Shown here: positions 48,816-61,600 of the stretch, piece by piece
Layout: every line of letters starts with the position of its first letter
Numbering within the stretch: the stretch's first letter is position 1
NCBI GenBank assembly: GCA_022835595.1
Contig: BQUP01000009.1
Span: 914,512-978,511, forward strand
Reading direction: 5' to 3'
Source of the DNA: Cystobasidium ongulense
Lineage: Eukaryota; Basidiomycota; Cystobasidiomycetes; Cystobasidiales; Cystobasidiaceae
Length of the DNA: 64,000 nt
The notes under the pieces: model-generated
The model's database searches: none
What the model was told of the DNA's origin: nothing
The model's input: the letters and a program-made list of their open reading frames with translations, nothing else
Made by a program: the position numbers and the translations under genes

Positions 48816-50057
48816 TTACAAATCATCTGCAAACCTTACTTTCACTGGTGACAGTCTACAATTACCTTCGTTTACCCCTTGCGGTGTCTCGGTAGTTGAC
48901 TGATCGACCGGCTTAGCCATTTTCCGACAGGGCGGCTTCAGCGCTGCTAATGCAAGACGTTCCGACACTCTACTTGAAGGTCGACCAGTCACACAAGACT
49001 CGGCCGGAAGCGCACAGTGGGCTGCTTCAGTCGGGGTCTCTGATTGTGAACGGCTCGGATTAGGACTTTCACGGTTATTCACGGTATCTGCTCTATCCTC
49101 GATGTTACCATACCCTGAGGATGCGATGCCTGATGGATGCCTCGATGAATGTGTAGCACCTCCACCATGTAATCCTGACAAGTCTTCCTGCAACAGCGAA
49201 AGCGTTTGGGCTAGAGTTGGACGTGATTTCGTTGACCTTCGACGACGCCCAACGTCAGTGTCGACCAGAATGGCAAGATCATCAGGCCAGGCTAATTTGT
49301 CTTGGCTTGGTCGAGGGCCTTCGCCGCGAGGGGTTGCCGCCGTCGTCGTGCTTGATCCCTCAGAGCAAGACGATTGTGCTGTTAATGATGGGTTGGAGGC
49401 CATCCTCCCCAAGGATTTCTCCGAGTGATACGTCTTCTGCAGGTGTTCGTTGGGTAGTTGACTAGTGCCAGTCCGGGAGGATGCTGGCTCTGTTTGAATA
49501 GCTTCATTCCCAATGGTATCGTGTGTCTGCAAGACATATGTAGGCGGGACGGATGGAGCCCTCTGGAGTGGAGCTAACAATTGAGGTGCTGTGATTTTGG
49601 TGTATTGGTCCAATTCTAGAGCTAGCGTATCGAAGTCGGTATCTTCCGAAAGATGGCCTACGGATATAACAGGCACTCCATTCGAAGTGACGGAGACCAC
49701 TGTCGAACCGCTACTACTATTGGAGGTTGAATGGCTGGAGCTACTCGAAGCCGAAGTGAGGCAGCTTGAAGATGTGGATGAGCAGGCTGAGGCGGAGTGA
49801 TGTCTTCTGTGCCACGATGTGGGGCGAGACGGAAGAGAATGGCTCCACATTGATAGCTGTAGGTGCAGAGAGCCATTCACGTTCCATGATAGTGTCAGTA
49901 AGTGCTAAATGCAAGCAGATGAGCCTTTTGGTGAAGCTCTGACCACGCTCACGAGGAGAAGATCTTCTGCAGACAAATGCCGGTCCAGGTCGCCACACAA
50001 GAGTTGGCTCGGCGTGCGGGGCTTCTGAAGGCGAGACGAAGGGGAAGGGCTTTCCAT
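48816..50057 (-). CDS. Unidentified Ser/Thr-rich protein with a C-terminal RVxF-like PP1-docking motif
   Basis: Exon 1 (50057-49953, 35 codons) opens MESPSPSSRLQKPRTPSQLL and ends SAEDLLL. An intron with gtgagc donor and catttag acceptor joins it in frame to exon 2 (49904-48816). The protein, about 397 aa, is largely disordered and Ser/Thr-rich: a serine cluster, then TDFDTLALELDQYTKITAPQ, a Ser/Thr/Pro linker, WPDDLAILVDTDVGRRRRST and KSRPTLAQTLSLLQEDLSGL. The last residues are SPVKVRFADDL. KVRF fits the [RK]-V-x-F docking motif of protein phosphatase 1 regulators, and FAD after it is common in them. No catalytic domain. Function is not known; a PP1 regulatory role is inference from a short motif. 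Confidence 0.6.
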
Positions 50058-50923
50058 GGCAATTCTGGAGTATCGATGAATCTTCGAGGTCTTACTGTGT
50101 TCCAGTAGCTCCTGGCTGTCTCTATGGATTTGACTGTAGCTGTCGCAGTTTTAGTAAAGCTGAGAGTTCCAATTTGTGGCGTGATGCTGCAGCCTTGTGA
50201 TATACCGGTATTTGTGAAGACGTGAAGCAGAGCTAGGTGGTTGATATGTGCTGGCGTAGACAGCAAGCACAGAGATCTAGGATTCGGTGAGAGCGAGGGA
50301 GGCGGCTCACTCTTGCAATGTTACTGACTACCTAGTTTACGGACTGAAGTAGGCTGGAAAATCAGGTGCTTTTCTGGTTCCTGTGCAGCCGCTAGCGGCA
50401 GGGCCCAGAGACAGGCTCCGTTCGAATTGTGGAAGCGACCTGCAGCATTTTCCCGAGGTGATGTCAGACGGGAATCCACCCTCCACGCGGCATTTAAAGG
50501 GCTCCAAGATCCGCAATCAGAGGCAGCTAGCATGGCCAGACGGGGACAGCCAGGTGGATCGTGCCATGAAGAAAGAAGCCAGTCTACCGATTGGTTTCTG
50601 TGGATTCAGAGTGTAATAACTACAAGTAAATGTTAGTAGGCCATGTTAGCAGTGGAATCTTCGCGCTGCAGGCAGGCAGGCGGACAGGTGGTCATGGAAA
50701 GCATATTCAGCAGATGAGAGTACGGCAGTAGTCAGTGAACCAGGTGTCAACATGGAAAGAAAGTCTTCAAGTTGCTTCTTTTTCAAGTCATCCTGCACCT
50801 TGCAGGCGTTGATCGGCCACTCTTGCCTGCATGAGAAGCGACTCGCGCCAATCTGCTGCTGATAGTGCCAGTTGAGCAGGAGGACTGCGTGTGGACGATA
50901 CAGACGACCCACCTCTGCGTGTG
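50058..50923. promoter_or_regulatory. Divergent spacer Ser-rich gene / Aurora kinase
   Basis: About 870 bp, head to head. Open frames on either strand (for example 50383-50636 +) are short, without a domain or splice support. It probably holds both promoters; no specific motif identified. Confidence 0.45.
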
Positions 50924-52434
50924 ATGGCGGTTCCAGCGAGTCTGGAAGAGCAGTTTGGCCATCTGGGCCTCCAAGCTGGCAGCAGCAGCAGCAACAACAA
51001 CAAGCACGGCGGCAGCAGCAAGCAGCAGCACACCAAGCCTGGCCAGACCACGACGACCCAACCACCCTCGCAAGACTGTCTGCTGCCCGCCGACTCGGAC
51101 ATTGGCGCCTACGATGGCGGCTTCGAGAACGCAAACGACTACAGCGAGCACAGCGTCGAGCTGCTCCGAAGCGACGCTGCAAAGGTGCTGGACTTGGACA
51201 ATGGCGCGAAACCGTGCGTGCGCTTGTACACCTGACGTGCTGCGTCCATGTGCGTACGCTGACCAATGTTGACAGAGGCACATCCCCCATCCGCCCGTGG
51301 AAGCTCTCTTCCTTCGAGCTGGGAAGACCTCTAGGAAAAGGCAAGTTTGGGCGCGTCTACATGGTGCGGACTCTCTGCGAACCCCGCTTTATCCTGGCCC
51401 TCAAATGCTTGCACAAAGCCGAAATCATCGACTCAAAGGTCGAAAAACAAGTCCGACGCGAGATTGAGATACAGTCCAACTTGCGGTAGGTCTGAAGGCT
51501 GGGAGGTGCACTCTGGTCAATGTCTTCTACTGACTATTTCTACCCACAGACATCCTCATATTCTCCGACTCTACGGGTACTTCCACGATGAAAAGCGCAT
51601 CTTCCTCATGCTGGAATTCGCTGGAAAGGGAGAGCTTTACAAGCAGCTCCAGAGACACGGCCGCTTCAGTGAAAAGCGCAGTAGTCGTGTAAGCAATCTT
51701 GTCTCCTTAGGCCTCGTAACCCTTCTCACAACTCGACATCTTCCCAGTACGTCGCACAAATGGCAGACGCGCTAGCATATCTGCATCGCAAGCACGTGAT
51801 CCATCGCGACATCAAGCCCGAAAACCTCTTACTCGGAGTCAACGGTGAGCTCAAGATTGGCGATTTTGGATGGAGTGTGCATGCGCCTGGCAATCGTCGG
51901 ACAACTCTCTGCGGAACACTGGTGAGTAGTAGCATCGTTGCACCTGCGCTTGGTTTGTGTTTCTGACGCCTTGCTTCATCAGGACTATCTGCCCCCGGAG
52001 ATGGTCGAAGGAAGAGAGCATACAGATAAAGTAGATATCTGGGCACTAGGTGTTCTGACCTATGAGTTTCTGGTCGGCGTACCACCTTTCGAGGATCTTA
52101 GCGGTCATTCGGGTAGGTGCTCTGCCGCATTTGATCAGCAGTATCAGTCTTTGATTGAACTTGTACGACTCCCTCGCAGCGACATATCGGAGAATCTCCA
52201 AAGTCGAGTACAAGATGCCGGACAGTGTCTCGCCTGATGCTCGAGACCTTATACAAAGGGTAGGATTTTGCATGTCTACCTGTCAGACAACGTCCTCAGC
52301 TGAAATTTGGCGTGGTGATACAGCTCTTGCGCCACAACCCCGAGAAACGAATACCACTTGCAGACGTCGCTACACACCCTTGGATCCGGAAGTACGCCAA
52401 AAGCGGGAAAAGTGGAAGCGGTCAAGGCTTATGA
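50924..52434 (+). CDS. Aurora-family mitotic Ser/Thr kinase (Ipl1/Ark1)
   Basis: Catalytic subunit of the chromosomal passenger complex, correcting kinetochore-microtubule attachment. I start at the ATG at 50924 ([20 protein letters not shown]); the frame is open slightly upstream but without an ATG. The N-terminal about 100 residues are Gln/Asn/Ser-rich. After an intron the kinase begins: [20 protein letters not shown] (Gly loop), ILALKCL (catalytic Lys), [41 protein letters not shown] with [16 protein letters not shown] (DFG) and the activation loop [19 protein letters not shown]. Then [20 protein letters not shown] and, after introns, [20 protein letters not shown] and [20 protein letters not shown], ending GSGQGL. 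The activation-loop sequence is diagnostic of Aurora kinases. Seven or so exons, intact. Confidence 0.95.
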
Positions 52435-53447
52435 GTCGGAAAGGCAGGATATGTTTTAGCTTGCGCTTATCTTGTCCCGGAGCAGTCCGCCGATGTAGCC
52501 GCCTGATGAGTCAGTTTGTGCCAGTGCTGTTGCTTCTCATTTGTAAATGTTTTACTCCATGCGCGTTGTGCTTGCATTACAGTCTATAGTGGTAGCATCC
52601 TCCCTGTATCGCAGTGTACTTATAATCTCCGGCGTCACGTGACCCATTCTTTGATGGCCGCTGATAACTCTGGCACATTTCTCTTTGCCTGTTACCAACT
52701 CGACAACTGCAAAGATGCAGCGAGCACGCCCAGTACAGCATGATACATGCTCTTGCACTCTGATCCGCGAGCCATGGACATGCTACGAGCCGGGTTCCGT
52801 CTGCTCGGCCTGCCTCGAACCGAGAAGTACATGTCTGACCGGACTGAGAATTTTCAGAGAGCCGGAAGCTCATTTACGACGACTGGGGCTGACATGCCTG
52901 TGCCGGCCGTCGAGATGTATGATGGCTGGTGTTTACCGTAAGTTGACTCTGGCCCAAGCAAAACAACCCACGCTGCATGGCATGTGAGCGGAAACGGCAC
53001 TACCAGAGCGCTCGAACTTCAAACGTACAAAACGACAAGCTGCCGCCTCAAACCTGCAAGCTATCGAGTCGTCGTATCAATCTCGGGCGTCGTACATAAT
53101 CCACTGCTCGGGAGCACCTTCTGTATGCACAAGCTACGTGGATACCAGGGTCAAGAGCACGCAACCTCGATGCCTGTCGAGGCAAATCGGAGAATATACG
53201 GCGGACCAGCAGACATTGGAGATGTAGGACAGCAGCAGATGAGGTGTTTGCAAGAGCCCCATACACCTGCAAGCTCTTTGTACAAGCACAGCAATTGGCC
53301 CGCCTCGCTTATGCATCGCCAAGAGACTGCCAGCGACTACGCCTCATCTCAGTGAGATTACTTCCAGCAGACTGTCTGACCTGCGGTAGTTTTGCTAAAT
53401 AACAATAATACATTTCCAGATCAATTGGCTCTCGCTCATTCTCCACA
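52435..53447 (+). other. Unresolved locus, probably one small spliced gene
   Basis: An open exon at about 52747-52938 contains MLRAGFRLLGLPRTEKYMSD and RAGSSFTTTGADMPVPAVEM, then YDGWCLP before a perfect gtaagt donor. Beyond it two or three frames are open at once: one runs 52984-53355, another reads RSNFKRTKRQAAASNLQAIE, a third is open from about 53097 to 53398. I could not decide on acceptors. The first exon looks coding; the product is not recognised. Confidence 0.3.
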
Positions 53448-55287
53448 ATGTCCTTTACTACAACTATGGATCTGCCACAGTACGCTGCAGAAAACAGGAG
53501 CCGCAACAATCTGGAAAAATACCCCCAAGAGAAGCAGCATCACCGACATTCAGGCGAATGGCACGCATCTGACAGGCCTCCGCGTGCACATCGTACTACG
53601 AGCAGCCCATGGAACAATACTACTTCAAGACACGAAGTCGCTTCGCTAGTCATGCATCCCAATCAGCGACATCATTCCAATCTGAGCACTGCTTCGACAG
53701 CTGTGTCTTCTCATAGTCATGCCTCAAGCTCGTCCACCCATAGTCGATTGACGGCTAAGTTTCCTATTCCTCGCCTGTTCTGTATGGAGCCTGATGGAGG
53801 CGCAAGCAGTCCCGGAACTCGGTCCTCCCCTTCCAGATTGCTGTTAGCTCAGCCTGAATCTGCAAAAGTGAGGTCGGATGTTGCAGCTCGGATAGCACAA
53901 CAAGATGCAAGAGAGCGAAAAGCAAGGTGGACCAAATCCAAATGGCTTTTGCTCTTGTCTGTTACTGCGGTAAGCCCTTGTAAATCCTGCCAGACCCTAG
54001 GAATTAGTCTGACATGTATGAGCAGCTCTTTCTATACGGATTAGCCGGTCTGTTGATATCGCTTTTGACATGGTTTCGCAGTACGCTCAGTTTCTAAATC
54101 CCTTAATGCGCACTCCATGCTGATTTTGCTGCTTCGTGGCAGCTTGGTCCACGGCGGACGTTTTGATAATTGCAGAAAACGAAATCCTCGTTTGTAGGTT
54201 TAGAGTACACACCGGCGCACGTGAGTGACAGCTGACAGATCTTCGTTATCTCAGATATCACATTGGCCTCAGGGATGTGCTTGGTAACGGCACTGGTTGG
54301 CCTCGTGGGCACCATGCTGAACTCGCGCCCGATCCTGGCCATTTACAATCTTCTGCTCTGGCCAAGTCTCGTCGCAGTCTTGGTAGTTGGGTACACATCC
54401 TACCGCAAACAAACTCTCAATCTCGACCGGAAACTCAATCAAGCATGGAGCCAATTTTTCAACGATGCTGCCCGATTGCGTCTCCAAAACAGTGTGAGTA
54501 TTTCTGTGGGTATACCAAAACCCCTTCTTGCTTTACTTCTTGTTTTACTAAGTGTGTGATATTTCTGCAATAGCTTCATTGCTGTGGTTATTACAGCCCG
54601 CTTCGTAAGTTGCTTCTGCACTCCTGGGGTGAGCGAAGCGTATAAAGAGCTGAGACGGTACCTTTCACAATCTTCTTTCATTCGTGCTTGCAGACCAGGC
54701 AACGTTTTCGAAAAGATGCTATCCACGGACCGCTCTACCTGGCTGCAAGGGAAAGCTGTTTCGGTTTGAAAAGGATTTGCTCCACCAAATTGCGATGGCG
54801 ACGTTTTCCGTCGTACCAGTACACTTGTTCAACATCTTTATAGCTTTACTGTGCTCCAATCATGTGAATCGGTCCTTTGGAAAGGGCTTGATGCCGAGGC
54901 AGTATCGGTTGAGGTGAGGAAGGGGTCTTTTATATGCGCATACAGAGGAGTACCGTCTAATTCGCAAGTGAGTTACCGTTCCGCAGCATCATGGACGTCC
55001 GTGAAAATGCAATCAATGCGCTGAGAACACTCCCTATCCGGCCAGAGGATGTCAAGATGGCATCGAGTCGGTCTCGGTCAAAGTCGAATTTGTCCGAGAA
55101 TGTACAGAGTTCGACCTCTGGAGTGCGGATCGTTGAGCAGGGTCAGCAAGAGTGGACGAGGTTGCGTCGTCCAGGCGGCAGAGCGACAGAGAGGTTTAGC
55201 GGTAGCGGGACCAGCCCCAGTGGCAGCACACGAAGCCTGGCTACCCTCCCCCGATATTCGCACCTCAACGGGCTGGGTCTTTCATAA
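53448..55287 (+). CDS. Tetraspanin with long Ser/His-rich N-terminal extension
   Basis: Four-span organiser of membrane microdomains; in fungi tetraspanins act in appressoria, polarity and laccase regulation. The ATG at 53448 opens MSFTTTMDLPQYAAENRSRN; about 160 residues of Ser/His/Thr-rich cytosolic sequence precede TM1 (KWLLLLSVTA|LFLYGLAGLL). TM2 and TM3 are GMCLVTALVGLVGTM and ILAIYNLLLWPSLVAVLVVG. The large loop has the diagnostic LHCCGYYSPL (CCG motif), a further cysteine in PGCKGKLFRFEKDLL, then TM4 AMATFSVVPVHLFNIFIALL. After a last intron the cytosolic tail is Ser/Arg-rich (MASSRSRSKSNLSENVQ) and ends GLGLS. At least six short introns. The extension is longer than in most tetraspanins, whose N termini are usually short. 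Confidence 0.85.
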
Positions 55288-55638
55288 GAGGGACGAACGA
55301 AGCAATGTAGGATGATTGCGAGAACGCCAGCACGACGATGTGTGTTAGCTTTAAGCATCCTTGATTGCACGTGTAGTCTTGTAAACCAAGGCGAGCTCGC
55401 CGAACCAATGCATATCCCAACCAGCGAGGATGCCATGAATGCAGTAGTAGCGTAATGTCACACTGCGCGGTTGTTTAGTCTCGAGCTTGTCCGCTTCTCA
55501 AGTTTTTGCCGTTTTGATGATCCCGCTCACCTTTCGTCGATAGCATGTCACTGGGGCTTGCCTTCCACCCACCGACGACCCCGACAGCACATACACCACC
55601 ACCTCCCGGGATCGCGTTGCATCGCATTGCCAGTGACC
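55288..55638. promoter_or_regulatory. Spacer: tetraspanin 3' UTR and intersectin-like gene promoter
   Basis: About 350 bp between two tandem + strand genes. Pro/His-type open frames overlap the start of the next gene and look like shadows. Confidence 0.5.
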
Positions 55639-58600
55639 ATGCAGCCAGCATGGACTGGCCAGCGTGGGGTGTACCCTCAAGCCACTGGACTGCCCACGCA
55701 GTATCCCTACCAGCAGCAGCAGCAGCTGCAGCCGAGCATGCCTGCAATGCCGCCGCAAGGTTATCAGCAGCAACCACAGCCACCTCAAGGATACATGCAC
55801 CCGCAACAGACGGGATACCCTTATCAAGCTCCCTTCAACAATGCTCCAATCCTGGGCGCATTTACCAACAACTTCATGTCCCCACAGGACCAGTGGTCTC
55901 AGCAGCAGCATCTACCGAGCCTCTTTCAGCAGCAGAACATGGCTCAATCAGGCCAGTCGCAGGTCCAGGTCCAGTGGGCACTCACCGCCGACGAGCGCAA
56001 GTCGTACGGCCAGATCTTCCGGCAGTGGGCGGACTCGAACGGCTACATCTCGGGAGCAAGAGCGCAAGAGGTGTTTAGAGAGAGCGGTCTCGAAAGACCC
56101 GACCTGATGAAGATATGGTGAGTTCAAGCTCCTCTCTTGGAAATGCTCTATCTCCTGCTCACCTACCTGTCCCCGATGACGCGTGCGCGACTCGCAGGGC
56201 GCTCGCAGACGTCGAAGACCGGGGACGTCTCAACCTTGCAGAGTTCGAAGTTGCAATGGGCCTCATCTATCGCAGTAAGTAGATGTGCTGTTGCACGTGT
56301 CGCATCACGCTGGATCTGCTCTGTCTGATGCGAGTTCGCACCCTGCAGAACTCAGCGGGAACCCCATACCCGACGTTCTGCCTCAGGAAATGGTACCCCC
56401 ATCTTCCAGAGACCTCGATACCTCGGTAGACTTCCTCAAAGATCTCCTGCGCAACGACACGCATTCCCGGAGCACAAATCTAGATCCCGCACAGTCGAGT
56501 GGTCAGCCCAACAAGTACGCCAAAGTGCGATCCTTCAATCGCAACGCATCGCCAGAGCCTTCTTCTGCCGGACCCCGTAAGGATGCTGCTGTCTACAAGC
56601 ATGATGACAACGAAGTAAAGACATACAAACCTAGCTCTCGCCATCTAGATCGCCGCAACGTTCGTTTCAACGGCGAGGATGACGGCTCTGACCTCGGTAG
56701 CCTGAAGAAGCAACTAAAGGCTACCCAAGATCTCCTTGATCGCACATACAAAGACGACAGCGACGACGACGGCGTTGACGCCGAAGTCGAAGACCTTCAG
56801 TACCGCATCAAGCGCGTTCAAGAGGATATTGAATTCAATAAGTCTGGACGGAGAACAGAGGGCAAAGACCACGAAAGACGACGACTCGAGCGCGAGTTAC
56901 TGTTTTTGATGCACGAAAAGCTTCCCGAACTTGAGGAGAAAATCCGACAACGAGATCGTAACAAGCGCTTCGAAGACAAGTCGAAAGCAAAGTCGCGAGA
57001 TGCACGCAATCAGCGCAAACCTTACGACTCTCGCGAGTACAGAGAACGCGATAGGCGGTCTGCTAGCGACTCGGAGGAAGAAGAGGAAGAGCAGGAAGAG
57101 CGTGGCTATCTTCGTGGATCGTACGGTGGCCAGTCGTCTCGAAGAGCCGAGCCACCGAGAGTCGCATCTCCCAAGTCAGGACGGGTTGCTCCAGAGAATG
57201 GTCGTGTGAAAGATGATTGGACGAGGCACGATGCTGCACCACCTCCACCTCCAGGACCTCCCGCTGGAGCTCCCACACCGCGCTCTCCACCGCCGCCGCC
57301 AGTCTCTCAGAACAGCACCGGCACATCCACACCTGTAACTGGGTCTAAGAAGCCACAAACAGCGGAAGAGCGACAAGCTTACATTCGTGCTGAAGCGCAA
57401 AGGAGAGTACAGGAGCGTATGCGGATGCTCACGGGCCAGTCTCCAGCATCTACACCTCAGCCATCTGAAGTTTTGCCATCCGGCTACGATTCTTCTCTAC
57501 AAGCCAGATTAGAACAGGACAAGCGCGAAGCGGCCAAGAGAGCCGAAGATGATGACAAGGCTGCTTCCGAACGCGAACGTCTCCGACAGATCAAGCTTGA
57601 GGAAGAACGCCAGAAGAAGCTCCAAGTGGAGCAGGACAATGTGCGCGACTCAGCGCTGGCGCTTCAAAAAGTGTCAACTGAAGTTACAGCCTCGGAAACG
57701 AAGCATGCTGAAGACGCAGAAGGTATCGCATCTTCTGCAGCTCACGAGGAGCTGGCGCGGGAGGAAAAGATCAACAAGGAACGCCAACAATTCTTGGCTA
57801 CTCAACAGCAAGAAAGTCAAGAGCGAACGCAGAAACTCAAAGCGAGTCTCCAGCAAACGCCCAAGACTCCACCGCAGCCACCCGCACCGAGAGGTCACAA
57901 AGCTCCACCTAAACCACCGCCGTCCAGACAGCAAGTAAAGTTGTCCCCTAAACCCGCCTTGGAAAGTTCCAAAAGGTTCCCTGGAGCCGATGAAAGAGTC
58001 CAGTCACCAGTTAATGCACCTCCCCTTCCCCCTCCCGCGCCGCCTGCACCACCTGCACCCACGACACTTTCGCCTGTTGCTTTGAACGCTGCCTCTGCGC
58101 CAGCACAGGATCCTCTCAAATCATCCGCCTCCCCACCACCGAAGCCAGCTGGCAGCAGCACCAATCCGTTTCACAGGCTCGGAGCAAACGGACAAGGTGC
58201 TATATCTCCTGCCAATGGTACACCCAAGGGAGCCAACAATCCTTTCTTTAGGCCTCCTACTGGCGCAAGCGTAGCCCCAACTCCTCAAAGCCAATCTTCT
58301 GCTGCTCAGCCTGAGACCCAGAAATCTGCTACCTCAAGAGAAGAGGACTGGGGCGATATACAGGACCTCAATCAAGCCGACAGCGATGATAGTGATGACG
58401 AAGACGGCCCTAACGTAAAGCAAGTGCGGGCAGGTCTCGCTGGTTTGCTGTTTGGAGGCGCGTCAGCACCTTCGTCGAATCCCCCTTCACGCTCTTCCTC
58501 GACCAGACCGGAAGGCCCTTCCTCGTCTGGTCCGCCTCGCGCGCCTGCTGCTCCTCTACCACCGCTGTAAGCGGTTTTCTTCATCAATTGGATGTGTAAA

Positions 58601-61600
58601 GGCTTGCACTGATGTCTTGACTTTCCGCGATCCAGAGGTGCCGCTGCTGGTGCGCCTCCACCGCGAGCTGCTTTGCTGGGTGCGATCCAAGGTGGTGCGA
58701 AGTTGCGCAAAGCCACGACAATAGACCGAAGCATTCCCCCCGGTGTTGGTCATGTTCTGCAAGCATCGTCATCGCCTGGCCAGCAGGAAGATACCGCTGC
58801 AGCCCGCACTGATAGGAGCTCCCCTTCACCTACCAGTCCGCCGGCAACTGGCGCGAATGCTCGCCAAGAGATGAAAGATGACCTGCACAACGGCCAGACA
58901 GAAATGTCTAGAAATATACATAGACAGAGTGTCGACTGGTACGGTGCCCTTGCAGCAGACCGCTATCCTAGTCCGACTGTTCCTCAAGGCCATGGCTCTG
59001 CACTGCCTGATGTAGACGAGGAGTCCGAGGAAGGTGTTCAAGCACCCTCGGAAGCGGCGAAGCTGCTCACGTCGTCTCAGACAGTAGACTCTAACGAGCG
59101 CCCGGGTGCTGAGAACGACGTAGAGGATCCAGATGAACACTTCGACATGTCAAGCTGTAAGTACAAGACCTGTAAAACGTTTAATACAGCTCTCTGATTT
59201 TTTGCCTGCAGCTACCAAAGTCAGATCCCTCTATCACTACGAAGGCCAGCGGTCGCAAGATGCTACTTTCGGGCCGAATCTCCTCATCATTGCTCACCCA
59301 GCTAAAGATCCAGAAAGCGATTGGTTGTATGGTATCGTACCAGCCACCGGCTCGCGGGGTTGGCTGCCTAAAACATATGTGGAGGAACTCGGTAAATAGG
59401 CAGTGCTGTTCATACCAAAATATAGCTCCATCTGACATGTGGCCTCATCACAGCATTCAACATACCAGCGAAAGTATTGTATGATTTCGTCGGAGCTACG
59501 GAAGATGAATTGAAGGTCTCTGCCGGCACGGAGTTGTTCATATGCGAGAAAGTCGACGCCGACTGGGTTCGAGCCGTCATAAATGGCAGAGTTGGTCTTG
59601 TACCAGCGGCTTATATTGAAGAAGAGAGTCAGTAACAGCCTTTCATGCGGAATTTAGAAAATGCCTCTTGCCGTAAGCTAAGTGCTGTTGTTTCTGGTCT
59701 CCTTTGTTACACATAAAACATGGCCTGCCTTCAATACGTAACACGACGAACTTGATAACGACGTCCCCTCTATTGAATAACGCGTGCTTCTTATCCATCC
59801 AAGGTTCCCCCACTTCTTCGAAATCGTTGGTAGTGCACCGCTCTGCCGATAGAGAAACGGCCGGTTCGGGAAGTGCATCAAGATTGCCCCTAACGACTGC
59901 ATCAGAAACCAGTACAATCCATACAGTATCTGATATCGTTGTTTCGGATGTATCGGGTGACTCAGATGATGGCACAGACGAGGATAGTGAGGACGAAGGC
60001 GACACAAAGACTAAAGAAATGGAAAGACTACGCGTCTTGGCAGCCGCGGGGCTAGTTGTTCATAACCAGGGTCCTAAGGCAGGAAAGAGGCGCCCTCCCC
60101 CTCCTCGTCCAAGACCGACATCCCTGAGATCTATTGACCATCTACCTTCAGCGACATCACCGCGCCCGATTACTCCACCTTCGGTCGAGTCAGAAGAGGT
60201 TCGACCAACCGACGATGCATATGCACTTTGGCAAGCCTTAAAGGTGACGCGCTCAGGTACAACAGATGCCATGGACAGTGTTGCCGCTGCGACGCTGGCT
60301 GATAGGAGTGGCGACGAGCCCGCCACAGCGAATCTCGAGATAGCTACAAAAGCTAGCACGACACCTGAGAATGACACAGCTATTTTGTGGAGGCCCTCTT
60401 CTGAGGTAGGAAAGGTCGGTATACACTGATCCAGCGTCACGACTGCAGCGGCTAAGGTTTCTGGTTTGTACAGACATGGTCGAGCCTAATTGACAAAGAA
60501 GCGTTAAGCAGCATCCCAGATAAAGCTCGCAAAAGACAAGAAGCTATCTTTGAGCTCATTAAAACAGAGGAAAGTTTCCTGGATAGCTTACAGACTGTCG
60601 TGAAGGAGTGGTTCACACAATTACAGCCTTTATTGGATCAGGAGGCTTCCATTGTGATATTCGCCAACATCGAAGACATCATGCTATGGTCCGCAGTGAG
60701 TAACTCTAACTCTCTATGTATTACTCTTACTGAAGAGTACTGGCAGACTTTTTTCTCCGACTTGGAGTCGCGTCAAAAGGAGTGTCGTCTCTACATCGAC
60801 CGGATTGGCGACATCGTTAAGAGGCATGCGACAAGCCTCGACGTGTATACCCCTTATTGCTTGAACCAGGTAATTGGCAACACCGGACGGACGCTGTACT
60901 GAAAGCTGATGGTGCTGTACAGTCTAATGCCGTAAGAGTGTTGGGGAGATGTCGCAAGGAAGATCCAGATATCGATGGGATTGCCAGGGTGAGTCGCCGC
61001 GGTTCTCAAGTTCGCGCCTGCTGACGACGTGAGCATTACAAGACACAAATCCGAGGTCTGACACTGGAGCATTACTTGATGGTACCCCTACAAGTAAGTC
61101 AGGCTGTCCGGACCACGGCAAATACACTTATACCCAAAACATTGATCATCACCTTCCAGAGACTCGCACGCTATCCCTTACTGTTCCAGCATATTCTCAA
61201 GTATACAGACGATGACGATGCCGACGTAACAGACTTGAAATTTGCGTTGCACAGCGCTGAGCGGGTATTGAACCGCACAAACGAACAGATCAAACAGCAA
61301 GAAAACCAAGCAAAGCTGGTATTCCTTTCGAATCACTTGGCCTTCCTCCACGATGATAGTCTTCAACTGGATTTGACAGCGTCTACGCGCAATGGCCAGC
61401 CGAGGCTTCTAATCAAGGAAGGCGAACTCCTGAAGGGCTACTCTCACAGACGACAGACTAAGCGCAAAATACTCTATACATACCTGTTCAGTGACATGTT
61501 GCTCTTCACGACAAAGAATCTAGGGCTGAAGGAACGACTGTCGAGTCGGATCTCGCTGCAAGTACCAGATACGGTCTTCGTCTACAGAGCTGTAAGTGTC

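Noticed and set aside
50891-50923. Aurora kinase start at 50891
   Set aside because: That codon is GTG. The first in-frame ATG is at 50924.
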